Shown: positions 8,619-17,740, numbered from the stretch's first letter. The stretch is 64,000 nt of DNA from Candidatus Fermentithermobacillaceae bacterium (GCA_012842495.1 DUSS01000004.1:186001-250000); one strand, 5' to 3'. Notes: generated by a model not told the origin, from the letters alone. Numbers and translations are program-made.

Positions 8619-9878
8619 TCACGAAGCTGAGTCTTCGATCCTTCTAGCTTTCTCGCCGAGAAGCTCCGTGTACTTCGCCCCTGCACCAGTGTTCAGAACG
8701 AGAACTGGATCGTCAGGACCAACGAGCTCCATTTCCCTGATGACCCTGGCAGCCCTCACGGCAGCCGCACCTTCCGGGCAGATGAGCATGCCCTCAAGCC
8801 TGGCCACCTGTTTCCATGTCTCCAGGATTTCCGCATCTGTAACCGAAAGAGCCAGGCCTCCTGACGACCGGATGGCATCGAGTACCAGGAAGTCTCCTAT
8901 GGCAGAAGGCACCCTGATGCCTGCTGCGACGGTGTGGGCTCCCTCGAAAAACTCAGCCTTATCTTTACCTTCTTCAAAAGCACGGACTATGGGGGCACAC
9001 CCAGCGGCCTGGACTGCCACCATCTTCGGAAGAGGGCCGGACAAAAACCCGGCTTCCTTGAGCTCATTGAACGCCTTCCACATCCCGATGAGGCCCACAC
9101 CACCTCCGGTAGGATAGATGATTGCGGCCGGCAGTCTCCCCTCAAACGCCTCCCAAATCTCGAACCCCATCGTCTTCTTACCCTCTATGCGATAGGGTTC
9201 CTTGAGAGTGGCCACCTCAAACCAACCTTCTTTGACAGCACGCTGGTGGACTACCTTTCCCGCATCTGATATCAGGCCCTTCACCAGCCAGGTATCCGCC
9301 CCGTAGGCAAGACATTCCGCCTGGGTCACACGGGGAGCATCCTCGGGCATAGCAACGGTCAGCCTCAGTCCCGCCCTGGCAGCATATGCTGCCCAGGCCG
9401 CACCCGCGTTGCCCGCGGTCGGCATTGCCACGACTTTGACCCCCAGTTCCCTGGCCTTGGACACGCCGACTGCCGCTCCGCGGCACTTGAAGGTGCCGGT
9501 AGGGTTAATCCCTTCGTCCTTGAGGAAGAGCTCCCTGAGGCCGTAGGCCTTTCCCATCCTCGGCATCCGCAAAACCGGTGTCCCGCCCTCACCAAGTGTT
9601 ACAACGCTGTCTCTGGATAGCAGGGGCAGGAGTTCCCAGTAACGCCATAAGTCATTAGGTCTCGAACTCCAGGTTGCCGGGTCGAACTCTCTCCGCAGGG
9701 CGCCAAGATCATACTTCGCGATGAGAGGTCCTCCGCATTCACACAGGTTGTTTACCTTCGCCGCGTCGTACTTTCTGTGACATTTGGGACATTCCAGTTC
9801 CTTAAGGTAGCTCTTCATCCTGCGTTCTGCACCGCCCGAGGCCGGTGCCTCTCCTCCTTTCATCACTTTCCTGTTCAA
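8619..9878 (-). CDS. thrC: Threonine synthase
   Basis: A PLP-dependent fold-type II enzyme that converts O-phosphohomoserine to threonine in the cytoplasm. An N-terminal zinc ribbon is visible (CPKCHRKYDAAKVNNLCECGG), as in many archaeal-type and Firmicute threonine synthases. The PLP lysine lies in INPTGTFKCRGA, and Gly-rich phosphate-binding segments include TAGNAGAAWAAYAARAG. About 400 residues, normal for the family. The start is uncertain: TTG 9878, ATG 9863 and ATG 9818 are in frame, and the best AAAGGAGG site lies inside codons 7-9 of the long form with no start at the right distance. ATG 9818 gives the most family-like N-terminus. No hom or thrB is adjacent, so the gene stands alone. 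Confidence 0.92.
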   Translation of the reverse strand: MNRKVMKGGEAPASGGAERRMKSYLKELECPKCHRKYDAAKVNNLCECGGPLIAKYDLGALRREFDPATWSSRPNDLWRYWELLPLLSRDSVVTLGEGGTPVLRMPRMGKAYGLRELFLKDEGINPTGTFKCRGAAVGVSKARELGVKVVAMPTAGNAGAAWAAYAARAGLRLTVAMPEDAPRVTQAECLAYGADTWLVKGLISDAGKVVHQRAVKEGWFEVATLKEPYRIEGKKTMGFEIWEAFEGRLPAAIIYPTGGGVGLIGMWKAFNELKEAGFLSGPLPKMVAVQAAGCAPIVRAFEEGKDKAEFFEGAHTVAAGIRVPSAIGDFLVLDAIRSSGGLALSVTDAEILETWKQVARLEGMLICPEGAAAVRAARVIREMELVGPDDPVLVLNTGAGAKYTELLGEKARRIEDSAS

Positions 9879-10266
9879 TGCCTCGTCCGTTTTTTAAGTA
9901 TGAGGGAACCGGACTTTGCGCGCCAGACCTCGCCCGTACCAGTCGAGTAGAACTGAATTTCCTGCCCATCACTTTCTCTATCGTCTTCTGTCTTGCCTGC
10001 CGGCGCGTCAAAGACCTCGATTTCCCCGCCTCAAGGCCCCTGGGCGTGCCGACCTGCGTACTTTTCCCGAGAGGATCAGATTCCACAACAAGGTGAGCCG
10101 TCACAGAAGTACTCGAGATGAGCCTTTGGACGAGCTCCCTGATCGCGGGCCTGATATAATGTACTGGTGTGGGGATGGGTCCGCTAGCAGGTTGGCCGGA
10201 GCATGTATACAGAGGCGTCAGCCCGGGGCTGTCAAGGCCGACGGGAGAAAGCGGGGCAACTGCGTG
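9879..10266. other. Divergent intergenic region between thrC and GNAT gene
   Basis: Nearly 390 bases. It must hold the thrC promoter on the minus strand and the GNAT promoter on the plus strand. Only the latter is evident (TGATATAAT). I looked for a T-box (GGTGGNACCGCG-like core) for thrC and did not find one. ORFs crossing it look like chance. Confidence 0.5.
10152..10160 (+). promoter_or_regulatory. Extended -10 promoter for the GNAT gene
   Basis: TGATATAAT is a perfect extended -10 hexamer (TGN plus TATAAT), about 107 bases before the GNAT start. No clear -35 element is seen at 17 bases. Confidence 0.5.
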
Positions 10267-10785
10267 ATGGCTATTTTGGGATACAAGCAACCGGAGATCA
10301 TCGAGATAGACGACAACTTGAGGCTTAGGGCCTATGACGGCAACTTCTGCCAGGCGCTCCCGTGGTACCAGGACCCAGTTGTGTACTACAACTCCGAAGG
10401 CATCACGGATCCCTCGGAGATCCCCGATGAGGACTACGTGCGGCGGATGTACGAGTACCTGTCCCAGAACGGCGAGTGCTACTTCATTGAGGTTCTCGAG
10501 GGAGGCGAGTTCGTCCCCATCGGAGACGTCACCCTGAAGGAGGAAAACCCGCCGATCGTGATAGGCGTTCCGAAATACAGGGGTATTGGCATCGGCAAGA
10601 AGGTGATGCGGGCAATCATCGCGCGGGCCAGGGAGCTGGGAATCAAGAGGTTCTACAACACAGCCATCTATGACTACAACACGGCATCGCGCAGGTTGTT
10701 CGAGTCCGTTGGGTTCAGATGTGTCGGCAAACGGGGCAACGTGATGATATACGAGATGGACCTCAACCCCGACGCGGGCACCTGA
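10267..10785 (+). CDS. GNAT-family N-acetyltransferase
   Basis: A 172-residue acetyl-CoA-dependent N-acetyltransferase. The acetyl-CoA pyrophosphate loop is seen in YRGIGIGKKVMRAII, followed by the family-typical helix and NTASRRLFESVGF. The C-terminal strand VMIYEMDL is also typical. The substrate cannot be told. The ORF track extends the frame to 9916, but that portion is Arg/Pro-rich and lies across the promoter. ATG 10267 (or GTG 10264) follows GCGGGG and begins a sensible protein (MAILGYKQPEIIEIDD). It is a single-gene unit; a short GGAAGGA/TCCTTCC hairpin follows at 10862-10881. Confidence 0.85.
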   Translation: MAILGYKQPEIIEIDDNLRLRAYDGNFCQALPWYQDPVVYYNSEGITDPSEIPDEDYVRRMYEYLSQNGECYFIEVLEGGEFVPIGDVTLKEENPPIVIGVPKYRGIGIGKKVMRAIIARARELGIKRFYNTAIYDYNTASRRLFESVGFRCVGKRGNVMIYEMDLNPDAGT

Positions 10786-10946
10786 GACTGAGTGCGAGCG
10801 TCACGATGCTCCTACTCGACGGTGTCTTCTGCATGGAAAAAGCCTCAGCAATGGCGGAGCCGGAAGGAGTGCATTCCTTCCACAGTTCCCGTCGAATTTG
10901 ACCGCCCGCGGAAAAAACCAGGCCATCACCGTGATCAAGCTAATGT

Positions 10947-11462
10947 CTACTTACCGTCGCGCTGCTTGTACAGGTGCCACTGCCGCGCCCGCTCTTTGAT
11001 GCTTTGGAGCCTGCGAAGGAGGACCGTCAAGCTGGAAGTGGAAACGAAAGTCAGCGTCTCTACGGACTGTCCAGCAATGAGCGTTGCACACGGCAGAAGG
11101 ACGCATGCCATTACTGCGCTCCTGTCATGGTCACGGACCAGAAGGTACAGAAGTCCCCACAGCGCAAGCCCGCACAGAGCCATGCGCCAGTCTGTCACGG
11201 CCAGACATCCACCTATGAACGTGGCCAGGCCTCCTCCGCCACGGAACCTCAACCAAAGTGACCAGTTGTGTCCCGCAATCGCAAAGGCCGGCATCAGGAA
11301 CGGCATGATTCTGATGGAGGACATCTTCCCGAGCGCGGCGGCCAGGTACCCCTTAGCCATGTCACCTAAGAGCGTCAGCAAGCCAGGCAGCCACCCTATG
11401 TTAAGCGCGACATTGGTTGCTCCAACGCAATCCGCTACGCCAGCGCTCTCCCTCAGGGATGT
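10947..11462 (-). pseudogene. PlsY-like glycerol-3-phosphate acyltransferase, 5'-truncated
   Basis: The ORF track lists only the last 144 residues, but the open frame continues upstream to a TGA at 11463 and this extra part encodes VGATNVALNIG and GLLTLLGDMAKGYLA. Those are the PlsY landmarks 'GATN' and 'D..KG'. The next motif appears as GHNWSLWLRFRGGGGLATF, where typical PlsY has GH.WPVFL.F.GGKG. PlsY transfers acyl from acyl-phosphate to glycerol-3-phosphate at the membrane. Here the first membrane helix and the start codon are absent, the first motif is degraded (AGVADCVGATN for SGN.GATN), and the Lys of GGKG is Gly. It is most likely a decayed or divergent copy. It follows the amidohydrolase gene on the same strand. 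Confidence 0.6.
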
Positions 11463-11585
11463 TCAGGCGATGGAGGCAGGCTTCGGTACGGAAGTGTGGT
11501 ACTTTCAGGTCAGTACAAGAGGTGGGTGCTGACAAACTGAGTTCGTCCATCCTAACTTCCGTGGGGAGGGTTCTACCCCGGCCAG

Positions 11586-12857
11586 CTATAGCGAAAAGTC
11601 CATCGCTTCGCTTGCCGGGACCTCGCTTTTATCCGGCCCTTTCACTACCTGCCCATCTTTCATCACAAGCAAGACGTCTCTGAAGGCGGAGATGTCTTCC
11701 AAAGGGTTCTTCTTGACGGCTACGATGTCTGCGAGCTTCCCGCGCTCGATGGTCCCTACGAGCGAGTCAACCCCCAGACACTCGGCCGCGACCTTTGTGG
11801 CGCTCATTATAGCTTCCATGGGAGACATCCCGTGCTCGACAAGCAGTTCGAGCTCTACCGCGTTCGAGCCGTGCCTGTTACCCGGAGAACCGGCGTCGGT
11901 ACCACACACGATCTTGACACCCGCCTTCCGGGCCATTTCGAAGGATCTTGCGTGAGCTTCGGCTGCAACTTTCGCCTTGCGGGCTGCGTACGGAGGAATG
12001 CGCTCCGCGATTTCCCCCACGGTCATCCAGTAGCTAGCTGCAAAGGTAGGAACGTAATATACCCCCTTTTCGGCCATCATGTCCACCGCTTCCTGGTCCA
12101 AGAAATGCCCGTGCTCGATCGAATCCACGCCAGCCTTCACCGCTTCCTTGATGCCTCGTGTTCCCTGAGCATGAGCTGCTACCCTGCGACCAAGCCGGTG
12201 AGCTTCTTCTACTGCCGCGGATATCTCCTCGTAGCTCATGTGTTGGACTCCAGGGACGCTTGCCTCGGACATTACTCCTCCCGTAACCAGCAGCTTCACA
12301 AGATCCGCGCCGGCCTTCACCTGCTGGCGCACAGCTTTCCTGACCTCATCCGGGCCATCCACGATTACCCCACCGAGCCCTTGCGGGCATACGATATCCA
12401 TTGCCAAACTGACATCCGCATGACCGCCGGTTACTGTGATGTTCTGACCAGCAGCTACGACCCTAGGGCCCTGCACAATGCCGTTTCTGATAGCGTTGCG
12501 AAGGTCTATGTCGAGGTGGTCCTTCTCCCCCAGACACCGAATGGTCGTAAACCCGGCAGCCAGGTCGGCATTTACGTTCCTCAAGCTCACCAACGTCCTG
12601 TACGCCGTGTTTTGCTTCAGCACGATGTCCCAGTAGTCGGGCTCCCCGTTGAAACTCGTATGAAGGTGTGCATCGATGAGCCCCGGGCATACGTAGAACC
12701 CGCTCAGGTCGATCAGTTCGGCCTCCGCAGGAAGCTCGGCGGTCGCCAACTCGCGCACGTCCTCAATGGTATTGCCGCTCACCACGATGACTGCAGCCCG
12801 CACCGGAGGGCGCCCAGTTCCATCGATGAGGGTTCCGCACTTTATAATCTTGCGCAT
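11586..12857 (-). CDS. Metal-dependent amidohydrolase (M38/imidazolonepropionase-like)
   Basis: A 423-residue TIM-barrel amidohydrolase. Metal ligands are seen as GLIDAHLHT (His64 and His66), the candidate carboxylated lysine in ADLVKLLVTGG, then VAAHAQG, SIEHGHF and the catalytic Asp in CGTDAGSPGN. The closing KLADIVAVKKNPLEDI is characteristic. Closest in pattern to prolidase-like or isoaspartyl-type amidohydrolases that cleave dipeptides or N-acyl amino acids. It lies 33 bases after an AbgT-type transporter gene and 1.6 kb after an XRE-cupin regulator, suggesting that it hydrolyses the imported substrate. The exact substrate is unknown. Confidence 0.88.
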   Translation of the reverse strand: MRKIIKCGTLIDGTGRPPVRAAVIVVSGNTIEDVRELATAELPAEAELIDLSGFYVCPGLIDAHLHTSFNGEPDYWDIVLKQNTAYRTLVSLRNVNADLAAGFTTIRCLGEKDHLDIDLRNAIRNGIVQGPRVVAAGQNITVTGGHADVSLAMDIVCPQGLGGVIVDGPDEVRKAVRQQVKAGADLVKLLVTGGVMSEASVPGVQHMSYEEISAAVEEAHRLGRRVAAHAQGTRGIKEAVKAGVDSIEHGHFLDQEAVDMMAEKGVYYVPTFAASYWMTVGEIAERIPPYAARKAKVAAEAHARSFEMARKAGVKIVCGTDAGSPGNRHGSNAVELELLVEHGMSPMEAIMSATKVAAECLGVDSLVGTIERGKLADIVAVKKNPLEDISAFRDVLLVMKDGQVVKGPDKSEVPASEAMDFSL

Positions 12858-12890
12858 TTTCCTACACCTCTCCTCCCTCTCGTCACGTCG

Positions 12891-14441
12891 TTACTGAAGC
12901 CACAGGCCGGCACCGGGGCCAAGCGGAAGCCCGAGAGCTGCCCACATCACGAAAAACACCGTCCAAGATATCGCAAACCAGATGCTGTACGGCAACATGA
13001 GGGAAAGCGCGGTACCCACCCCCGCATCCTTGTCGTACTTCCTCAACATCGTCAGGAGGAAGGGCAGGTACGGCGAGACAGGCGAGATGATATTGGTCAC
13101 CGAGTCCGCGATGCGATATGCCGCGAGTGTCCCCGCGGGTGAGATTCCCAGCATTGCGAACATGGGTACGAATACGGGGGCCAGGATGATCCACTTGGCG
13201 GACGAGCTGACCATGAACACGTTGATGAAACACACGATCGCCACAAAAACCACGAGAAGAGGAAGGCCGGTTAGGTGAATAGTCCGCAAAAATTCAGTAC
13301 CTTTCACAGCAAGAATCGTCGCCATGTTGCTTTTCTGGAAGAACGCGATGAACTGAGCTGCAAAGAAGGAAACCACGACGAACCCGGACAGCCCCGAGAT
13401 GCCGGCACCCATGAAGCGACCGATATCCTGAGTGGACTTTATGGTGCCTGAACCGTAGCCAAAGGCCAGCCCCATCGCAAGGAAAAAGAGAAACAGCAGC
13501 GGAACGAGGCTGGACATGAAAGGCGACGACGGTAGAATTTTGTGCGTACTAGGATCTCGCATTATTCCGTTCTTCGGGACCGTAAGAAGGCACACTAGAA
13601 GTATGAATGCCAGAGCTGCAACGCCTGCGAACCTGAGACCACGTCTTTCGCTTTCCGTAAGCTCGGTTTCTTGCAGCTTCTCCGCGTATGGTCCGGAAGT
13701 CGTTCGCCCCTCGCATCTCGGCAGGATGATCTTTTCCGTCACCCAAGTACCTACCGGTGTCAGAACGAACACCGCAGCGACAAGGAAGTACCAGTTAATT
13801 AGAGGATGAGTTGGGCTCGATGCAGCTGCAGGCAGAATGCTTGCTGCCTTTTCGGTTATCCCGGAGAGCAAAACATCGAGGCTTCCCACGAGCAGGCACG
13901 CGGATACACCCGCATTGACGCTGGCATATCCTGCTACCACCCCTGCCATCGGGTTCCGTCCCGCGGCGCTGAACATCACAGCTCCAAGCACCGGCGTAAT
14001 GATCGCTCCGGCGTCACCCGCGATGCTGGCGTTGACCCCGACGAACACTATCATCGCCGTGATCAAGATCGGGGGAACTCCCTGGACCGCCCGCTTCAAA
14101 GCAGCCCTGAAAAGTCCCGACTCGTCAGCTACACCCACGCCGAGCATCGTTACCAGAACCACGCCGAGAGGCGGAAAACTCAGAAAGTTCTTGACCATAT
14201 CGGTGAAAATCGACAAGAACCCCGCACGTGTAAGAAGGCTCACGCCTGACACCCGGGTAGGAGTGTCTCCCGGGAGCTCCACGGTGACGCCTTTAATGAA
14301 ATACGACACCACGAACACCAGTATCAAAAGGAACACGAACAGCATGAACGGATGAGGGAGCTTGTTCCCAATTCGTTCCACCGCGGCCAAAAACCCACCG
14401 AATGTTTCAGACCTGGACTTATTGTTCTTACGGGAAAGCAT
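12891..14441 (-). CDS. AbgT-family transporter (p-aminobenzoyl-glutamate type)
   Basis: A polytopic membrane protein of 516 residues with about 12 hydrophobic segments. Family stretches include GNKLPHPFMLFVFL near the N-terminus, SFPPLGVVLVTMLGVGVAD and the hallmark VMFSAAGRNPMAGVVAGYASVNAG. C-terminal matches include SSAKWIILAPVFVPM and YRIADSVTNIISPVSPY. Known AbgT members import p-aminobenzoyl-glutamate, and some export sulfonamides. I moved the start nine codons in, to ATG 14441, which has GGAGGAG at 9-base spacing. It is flanked by an XRE-cupin regulator (54-base gap) and an amidohydrolase (33-base gap), forming a compact operon. Confidence 0.92.
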   Translation of the reverse strand: MLSRKNNKSRSETFGGFLAAVERIGNKLPHPFMLFVFLLILVFVVSYFIKGVTVELPGDTPTRVSGVSLLTRAGFLSIFTDMVKNFLSFPPLGVVLVTMLGVGVADESGLFRAALKRAVQGVPPILITAMIVFVGVNASIAGDAGAIITPVLGAVMFSAAGRNPMAGVVAGYASVNAGVSACLLVGSLDVLLSGITEKAASILPAAASSPTHPLINWYFLVAAVFVLTPVGTWVTEKIILPRCEGRTTSGPYAEKLQETELTESERRGLRFAGVAALAFILLVCLLTVPKNGIMRDPSTHKILPSSPFMSSLVPLLFLFFLAMGLAFGYGSGTIKSTQDIGRFMGAGISGLSGFVVVSFFAAQFIAFFQKSNMATILAVKGTEFLRTIHLTGLPLLVVFVAIVCFINVFMVSSSAKWIILAPVFVPMFAMLGISPAGTLAAYRIADSVTNIISPVSPYLPFLLTMLRKYDKDAGVGTALSLMLPYSIWFAISWTVFFVMWAALGLPLGPGAGLWLQ

Positions 14442-14495
14442 TTCACTGTGCTCCTCCTCTCGGTGCAACTCATGCTGCAGCTCACGATCAGGCCG

Positions 14496-15053
14496 CTACC
14501 ACGAAGGAGGCGTAATAACCCAAATCATCACCGCTTTACGCCCGGAATTGTTCGCAAACCTGTGGGGCACGGTAGAGGCAAAGTATATGCTGTCGCCGCC
14601 TTTCATCACGTACGTCTCGTCGCCCACCCAAACCGTGAGTTCGCCCTCCAGCAGGATCCCGAACTCCTCCCCCTCGTGGGTGTACGCCCTGTCACCCGAC
14701 GTCCCGCCGGGCTCAACCTCAGTCCACATGGGTTGCATTTTCCAAAGACCCGGTGGACTCAACAGTTGTTGCGTAACCCTCTCATCGTCCGTCTTAAGTC
14801 TGGGCCGGGCCTCCGGTACCACGATGCGCGAGTTAGCTGCCCTTTCAGCTCTGAAGAGGTCCGCAAGGGTTATATGCAGAGCTGCGGCAATCCTCCTGAG
14901 CGAGCTGATGCTGGGTGATACCTCCCCCCTTTCGATTTGGCCGATATACCCGAATGTGAGTCCCGACTCTTCCGCAAGTTGCTTGAGGCTCATTCTCCTC
15001 GCTGTTCTTAACCTTCGTATCTCTCGACCCAACCACTCGTCCCCCACCAGCAC
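14496..15053 (-). CDS. XRE-type transcriptional regulator with cupin sensor domain
   Basis: The N-terminal helix-turn-helix (about residues 8-62) reads RTARRMSLKQLAEESGLTFG and IERGEVSPSISSLRRIAAAL. A linker leads to a C-terminal cupin fold (about 105-182) with YTHEGEEFGILLEGELTVWV and YFASTVPHRFANNS, which likely binds a small ligand. Such regulators usually control the adjacent metabolic operon, here abgT and the amidohydrolase on the same strand. GTG 15053 follows GGGAGGAAAG closely; GTG 15047 has better spacing. A promoter and an inverted repeat lie upstream, suggesting autoregulation. Confidence 0.92.
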   Translation of the reverse strand: MLVGDEWLGREIRRLRTARRMSLKQLAEESGLTFGYIGQIERGEVSPSISSLRRIAAALHITLADLFRAERAANSRIVVPEARPRLKTDDERVTQQLLSPPGLWKMQPMWTEVEPGGTSGDRAYTHEGEEFGILLEGELTVWVGDETYVMKGGDSIYFASTVPHRFANNSGRKAVMIWVITPPSW

Positions 15054-15083
15054 CTTTCCTCCCGTCGCAGCGCCTTGTCGAAT

Positions 15084-15112
15084 ATTCTATGGCATCGGTC
15101 ACAGGTTTGCAA
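15084..15112 (-). promoter_or_regulatory. Promoter of the XRE-cupin/abgT/amidohydrolase operon
   Basis: On the minus strand TTGCAA is followed after exactly 17 bases by TAGAAT, a good housekeeping-type promoter about 30 bases upstream of the GTG start region. Confidence 0.6.
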
Positions 15113-15119
15113 TGCCACG

Positions 15120-15137
15120 ACAATATTTAGCTATTGT
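15120..15137. promoter_or_regulatory. Inverted repeat, putative operator of the abgT operon
   Basis: ACAATA-N6-TATTGT is a perfect interrupted palindrome that ends eight bases upstream of the -35 hexamer. Position and symmetry suggest a binding site for the XRE-cupin regulator itself. This is inference. Confidence 0.45.
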
Positions 15138-15460
15138 TTGTAGCCGGATCACATACGTGACAATCCTCTCTTTGAGGCAGTCAATGAGCAGTTCTCTAGT
15201 TACCGCCGCGATGATCGGGAGGCGTTGACGTCGCCGCCTGCACGCCTTCGTTGTAGATGAGAATTTCGCTTAACTCATCCGGGCTGAACCTGACCTCCAC
15301 CCACCCTTTTGCCGGTGAGCGTGGGAGGCACTTCGAAACGATGGTTCTGCACGGATATGGTGGAGTCGTGACGCACCTTGCGGATTTCTCTTCGGAGAAA
15401 AAGAGGACCAAGGACCGACTGGTCATCCAGAAACTTACCGATAAAACTGCAATCTGACTC
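15138..15460. other. Intergenic region with a possible transposase remnant
   Basis: Lies between the 3' end of the large lipoprotein gene and the promoter of the XRE-cupin operon. The only coding hint is the 76-codon minus-strand frame listed separately as a possible transposase fragment. I see no clear terminator for the lipoprotein gene. Confidence 0.4.
15196..15426 (-). pseudogene. Possible Mu/IS21-type transposase C-terminal fragment
   Basis: A 76-residue frame contains KGWVEVRFSPDELSEILIY, which resembles the C-terminal beta-barrel of Mu/IstA-type DDE transposases (commonly 'VEVRYDP.DLS...VY'). No catalytic core, terminal repeat or second ORF is visible. If real it is a short relic; the resemblance is one motif only. 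Confidence 0.25.
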
Positions 15461-17740
15461 CTACGGCCATGTTAGGACGTACAGCCGAGTACCATCGGGC
15501 GGCCACCCCACCGGCATGCCGGGGAGTTCGGGCCAGTTCTGCCCTTCAGGCGCGCCACCGCTCACGAGCTTCTGCACGTCTATGAGCGTCGAACCCGCCA
15601 GAAGGAAACGCCCGCCGGGTGACGGCAGGAGATCCTGCCCGGTAAAGTCTTGTCCGCTGAGCCAATTCCACTTTGTCGGTCCCGCGAGCTCCCCGCTCTC
15701 AAGATCGACGACGCAGATACCACCTGACCGAGCAAAGGCCAGGTAAGCCGGACCGGTACCGAAGACGATCAGTGCATCCCGAGGGCTACGAGACGCGTAC
15801 CCGGTGCCGGGCACTACAGACACGGCCCCGCTTTTCACATCCACCGATAAGATACGGGTTGCGCCGTTCCTGGGCCTATCCACTAGGAAAACCGTCCCGC
15901 CTGGACCGCTTGCGACCGCTTCTGAACCGGCCTCCGGCGTTCCTTCACTTGGAGTTCCGGGCTTTGCCCAGTCAGTATATAAGACCGGGACGAACCACTG
16001 GTAGAAGTCGTCAAGATTTGTGCCGGTGATTTCGGGCCAGCGACGGATCATGTTTCCTTCGAGGTCGCAAAGGATCAGATCTGCCGCGTTATACTTCGTT
16101 GTATGCGTTGTGCCCTGTACGACCGCCAGAGTGTTGCCGTCCGGAGAAGGACACAACCCCAGCAACGAGGACCCAGACTCGCTCTTCCAATTCACCCTCT
16201 TCGTCTCACCGGACGGAATTTGTATTATCTCCCATCCGGTCCTGTCCCAGGTCACCATGCTGTCGGCGTCAAGCCAGCGGGCATTCTGCACGGGCCGGAT
16301 GCTGCTTCCGAAGTCCGTCCACTCGCCGGAAGAAAACGAATAGAGCCACATGTGGTATTCGGTCGGACGCTCTGCTCCGTAATTGGGCTCCCCGGGCTCG
16401 AAGCCAATCATGAACTCCCCGCCCGGAGATAGCATCGCCGCATTGATGCCCGGAGGAAGCTCGAGGACCGTCTGGATGGGCCCGCCAGGATCCTCCGCGC
16501 GGACTTCCGCCAGCGTTCGCGGAACGGCCAGGCGGATCACCATAGGTTCGAAGAAGTTGATGGGAAGCCCCTCCCGGTCGAGACTGCCGGCGGCGTTCAA
16601 CCAGTACGTCACCTCGGCCCAAGTCTCAGGCACTGAAGACGTTATCTCGCACTCAAGCTTCTGATCGCCCTTCCACGCAAATGAAACCAACACGGGTGGA
16701 GCCTCTTTCTGCGTCACCGACGACACGAGAGCACGTTCTACCGAGGCTTGGTCCATGGGCTTCGTGAACGTCAGGATGAACCGAAGGGGGCCCGGCTTTA
16801 CGCTGTAGATGGTCCTGAACCCATCGAAAGGCACCTTGATGCGGGCGTCGTCGACACCCCTCACCGAGCACTCCGCCGGAGTCGAGCGGGACACCAAAAT
16901 GCGAAAAACACCGTCGCTTCCCGAAACATCCTTGAAAACCGGCATCTTTTCCGCGTCTATAAAGACCCTCATCTTGAGAGCGAACCCGGGAGGGACTGAT
17001 GCAGACTTCACGACACCGGCGGGGTTTGCCGCTCCTGTTCCCGAATCTTCGACTCCCGGCCAGCTGACCGTGAGGGTACGCCAGCAGGCCGTTGTTCCTG
17101 ATTCGAGGAGCCCCGTCTTCCACTCACGGAAGGTGATCTCTACCCCCTCCGGCGGCTCGAACCTCACTGCATCCCGCAACGTCTGCTCGGAAACATCGGA
17201 GGGCACCGTGATCATGACGGAGACAGAGCCGTTACCCGCTACAACGACGTCTTCGTCCTTCACTCCCTCTGCGAGAACGTAGTACTTCGATCCAGAATCC
17301 CCGTCAGGACGTAACCAGGCTCTGGTCTCTGCGACGCTCACGAATGGTTCGCCGGCTTCCCGCGCGGGTCGCCCCACGTAAGCTTTCCCAAGCACCTTTC
17401 CTTCGAGGTCTTTCAGGGTCACCTCGTACGGCGGCTCACCAAGGTCCTCTAGTACGACGAGAACCACCTGTCCCGCGTACTTCAGCCGAAACGGCGCCTC
17501 CGGCTTGACCTCGGCCTGCAGAGATCCTTCGGCGGGAGCCTGCCGGAACCGGAAGAAGGCCGTCCTACCCCACCCGGGGCCATCGCGGGTCACGGTCTCC
17601 ACCTCCGCCCGGGACGGCCATGCCCACATGAGGGTCTCTCCATTACCTGGCCTGTGACATCCCGAAACCGCCAGGGATAACGCCGTGACAGCAGTAAAGA
17701 CTGCGCATGTCATGACGACGAAAGCACGGGACGCTCGCAT
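15461..17740 (-). CDS. Large lipoprotein with Ig-like and propeller-like regions, unknown function
   Basis: A lipoprotein signal ends in LAVSGC (Cys28), so the 759-residue protein should be anchored on the outer face of the cytoplasmic membrane. The middle has a bacterial Ig-like (SbsA-type) signature, FILTFTKPMDQASVERALV. The C-terminal half (from about residue 420) consists of repeated strands such as LCPSPDGNTLAVVQG, LLPSPGGRFLLAGS and VGWPPDGTRLYVLT, typical of beta-propeller (TolB/WD40-like) blades. No enzyme motif is seen. It is flanked by long non-coding regions on both sides and appears to be a single-gene unit. It could be a surface binding or scaffold protein. Confidence 0.75.
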   Translation of the reverse strand: MRASRAFVVMTCAVFTAVTALSLAVSGCHRPGNGETLMWAWPSRAEVETVTRDGPGWGRTAFFRFRQAPAEGSLQAEVKPEAPFRLKYAGQVVLVVLEDLGEPPYEVTLKDLEGKVLGKAYVGRPAREAGEPFVSVAETRAWLRPDGDSGSKYYVLAEGVKDEDVVVAGNGSVSVMITVPSDVSEQTLRDAVRFEPPEGVEITFREWKTGLLESGTTACWRTLTVSWPGVEDSGTGAANPAGVVKSASVPPGFALKMRVFIDAEKMPVFKDVSGSDGVFRILVSRSTPAECSVRGVDDARIKVPFDGFRTIYSVKPGPLRFILTFTKPMDQASVERALVSSVTQKEAPPVLVSFAWKGDQKLECEITSSVPETWAEVTYWLNAAGSLDREGLPINFFEPMVIRLAVPRTLAEVRAEDPGGPIQTVLELPPGINAAMLSPGGEFMIGFEPGEPNYGAERPTEYHMWLYSFSSGEWTDFGSSIRPVQNARWLDADSMVTWDRTGWEIIQIPSGETKRVNWKSESGSSLLGLCPSPDGNTLAVVQGTTHTTKYNAADLILCDLEGNMIRRWPEITGTNLDDFYQWFVPVLYTDWAKPGTPSEGTPEAGSEAVASGPGGTVFLVDRPRNGATRILSVDVKSGAVSVVPGTGYASRSPRDALIVFGTGPAYLAFARSGGICVVDLESGELAGPTKWNWLSGQDFTGQDLLPSPGGRFLLAGSTLIDVQKLVSGGAPEGQNWPELPGMPVGWPPDGTRLYVLTWP

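Noticed and set aside
9879-10140. T-box or threonine attenuator upstream of thrC
   Set aside because: No T-box core and no run of Thr codons in a leader peptide.
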